From NCBI GenBank assembly GCA_011322445.1, contig DRMV01000047.1, positions 1 to 64,000 on the forward strand: a stretch of DNA of 64,000 nt, written 5' to 3'. Position numbers and translations under genes: made by a program. Position 1 is the first letter of the stretch. Every line of letters begins with the position of its first letter. This document shows positions 63,983-64,000 of this stretch, piece after piece. The stretch is from Chloroflexota bacterium. GTDB lineage: Bacteria > Chloroflexota > Anaerolineae > Anaerolineales > DRMV01. The notes under the pieces were generated by a model that was not told the origin of the DNA, ran no database searches, and worked only from the letters and a program-made list of their open reading frames with translations.

Positions 63983-64000
63983 ATGCAGCGGAAATTTATC
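63983..64000 (+). CDS. Start of a further gene, cut by the window edge
   Basis: An ATG at 63983 follows GGGAG at a proper distance and 13 bases after the cytochrome stop. Only six codons (MQRKFI) are inside the window, so the product cannot be named. Its position suggests that it belongs to the cytochrome operon. Confidence 0.55.

Overview
This window looks like a chromosomal piece of a high-G+C bacterium, most probably a member of the Chloroflexota (Anaerolineae-like). The main reasons are the Thr/Pro repeat tails and linkers on the surface proteins (penicillin-binding protein, lytic transglycosylase lipoprotein, LysM protein), the shikimate kinase-dehydroquinate synthase fusion, the EF-G2 paralogue, and the general gene style. 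A two-thioredoxin-fold protein disulfide oxidoreductase hints at a warm habitat. The taxonomic call is inference from gene content; there is no rRNA gene in the window and I saw no tRNA gene.

Layout. Positions 1-324 hold a 39-bp tandem array and a terminator. Next come aconitase (minus), a CaiB/BaiF-type CoA transferase or racemase (plus) and a PLP-dependent alpha-oxoamine synthase (minus). From 5891 to 20122 a long, tightly packed plus-strand run carries MaoC hydratase, a class A penicillin-binding protein, a CDF metal exporter with extra cytoplasmic domains, GlmU, a CorC-like CBS protein, cytidine deaminase, a metallophosphoesterase, YibE/F, YvcK, FolK, AroQ, YigZ and a lipoate ligase. Hsp20, an FmdB-type zinc ribbon and an ABC-F protein follow. 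A minus-strand block (23673-34596) holds aroKB, aroC, an unknown 483-aa protein, RNase Y, RecX, a structured intergenic region and RecA, and then a sulfur cassette: sulfide:quinone oxidoreductase, DUF1641, a DsrC/TusE-like carrier and DsrE2.

From 34778 to 43707 the plus strand carries a metal and redox region. It has a two-component system, a CopB-type copper ATPase, a Tat-exported multicopper oxidase, a CDGSH protein, a protein disulfide oxidoreductase, glutaredoxin, a NifX-like protein, a TlpA-type thioredoxin and OsmC. After a hibernation factor (HPF) there is the dnaG-rpoD operon on the minus strand. Diverging from it is a cell-envelope locus: a LysM protein from an apparently leaderless message, a three-part membrane protein with a phosphatase-like N-terminus and a beta-propeller-like C-terminus, and a small membrane protein. 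DUF4282, a CoaBC-DUF952 fusion and EF-G2 follow. A minus-strand run (56140-62006) holds a NYN RNase-like protein, an alpha/beta hydrolase, a TPR lytic transglycosylase lipoprotein, RluA, LspA and a DUF123 (GIY-YIG-like) protein. The window ends with an ArsR-type repressor and an octaheme tetrathionate-reductase-like cytochrome c, followed by the first six codons of another gene.

How the genes work together. Sulfide oxidation, persulfide carriage (DsrC, DsrE2), thiol redox proteins and an octaheme cytochrome suggest active reduced-sulfur chemistry, with copper handling next to it. The most distinctive items are the CoaBC-DUF952 fusion, the SQR-DUF1641-DsrC-DsrE2 cassette with a single-cysteine DsrC, the CDF with three tandem C-terminal domains, the LysM / degenerate phosphatase-propeller locus, a dispersed 8-bp intergenic repeat family, a 20-22-bp phased GGGGAAAAC array, two probable leaderless promoters, and a hairpin-rich recA-recX spacer that could be a non-coding RNA.
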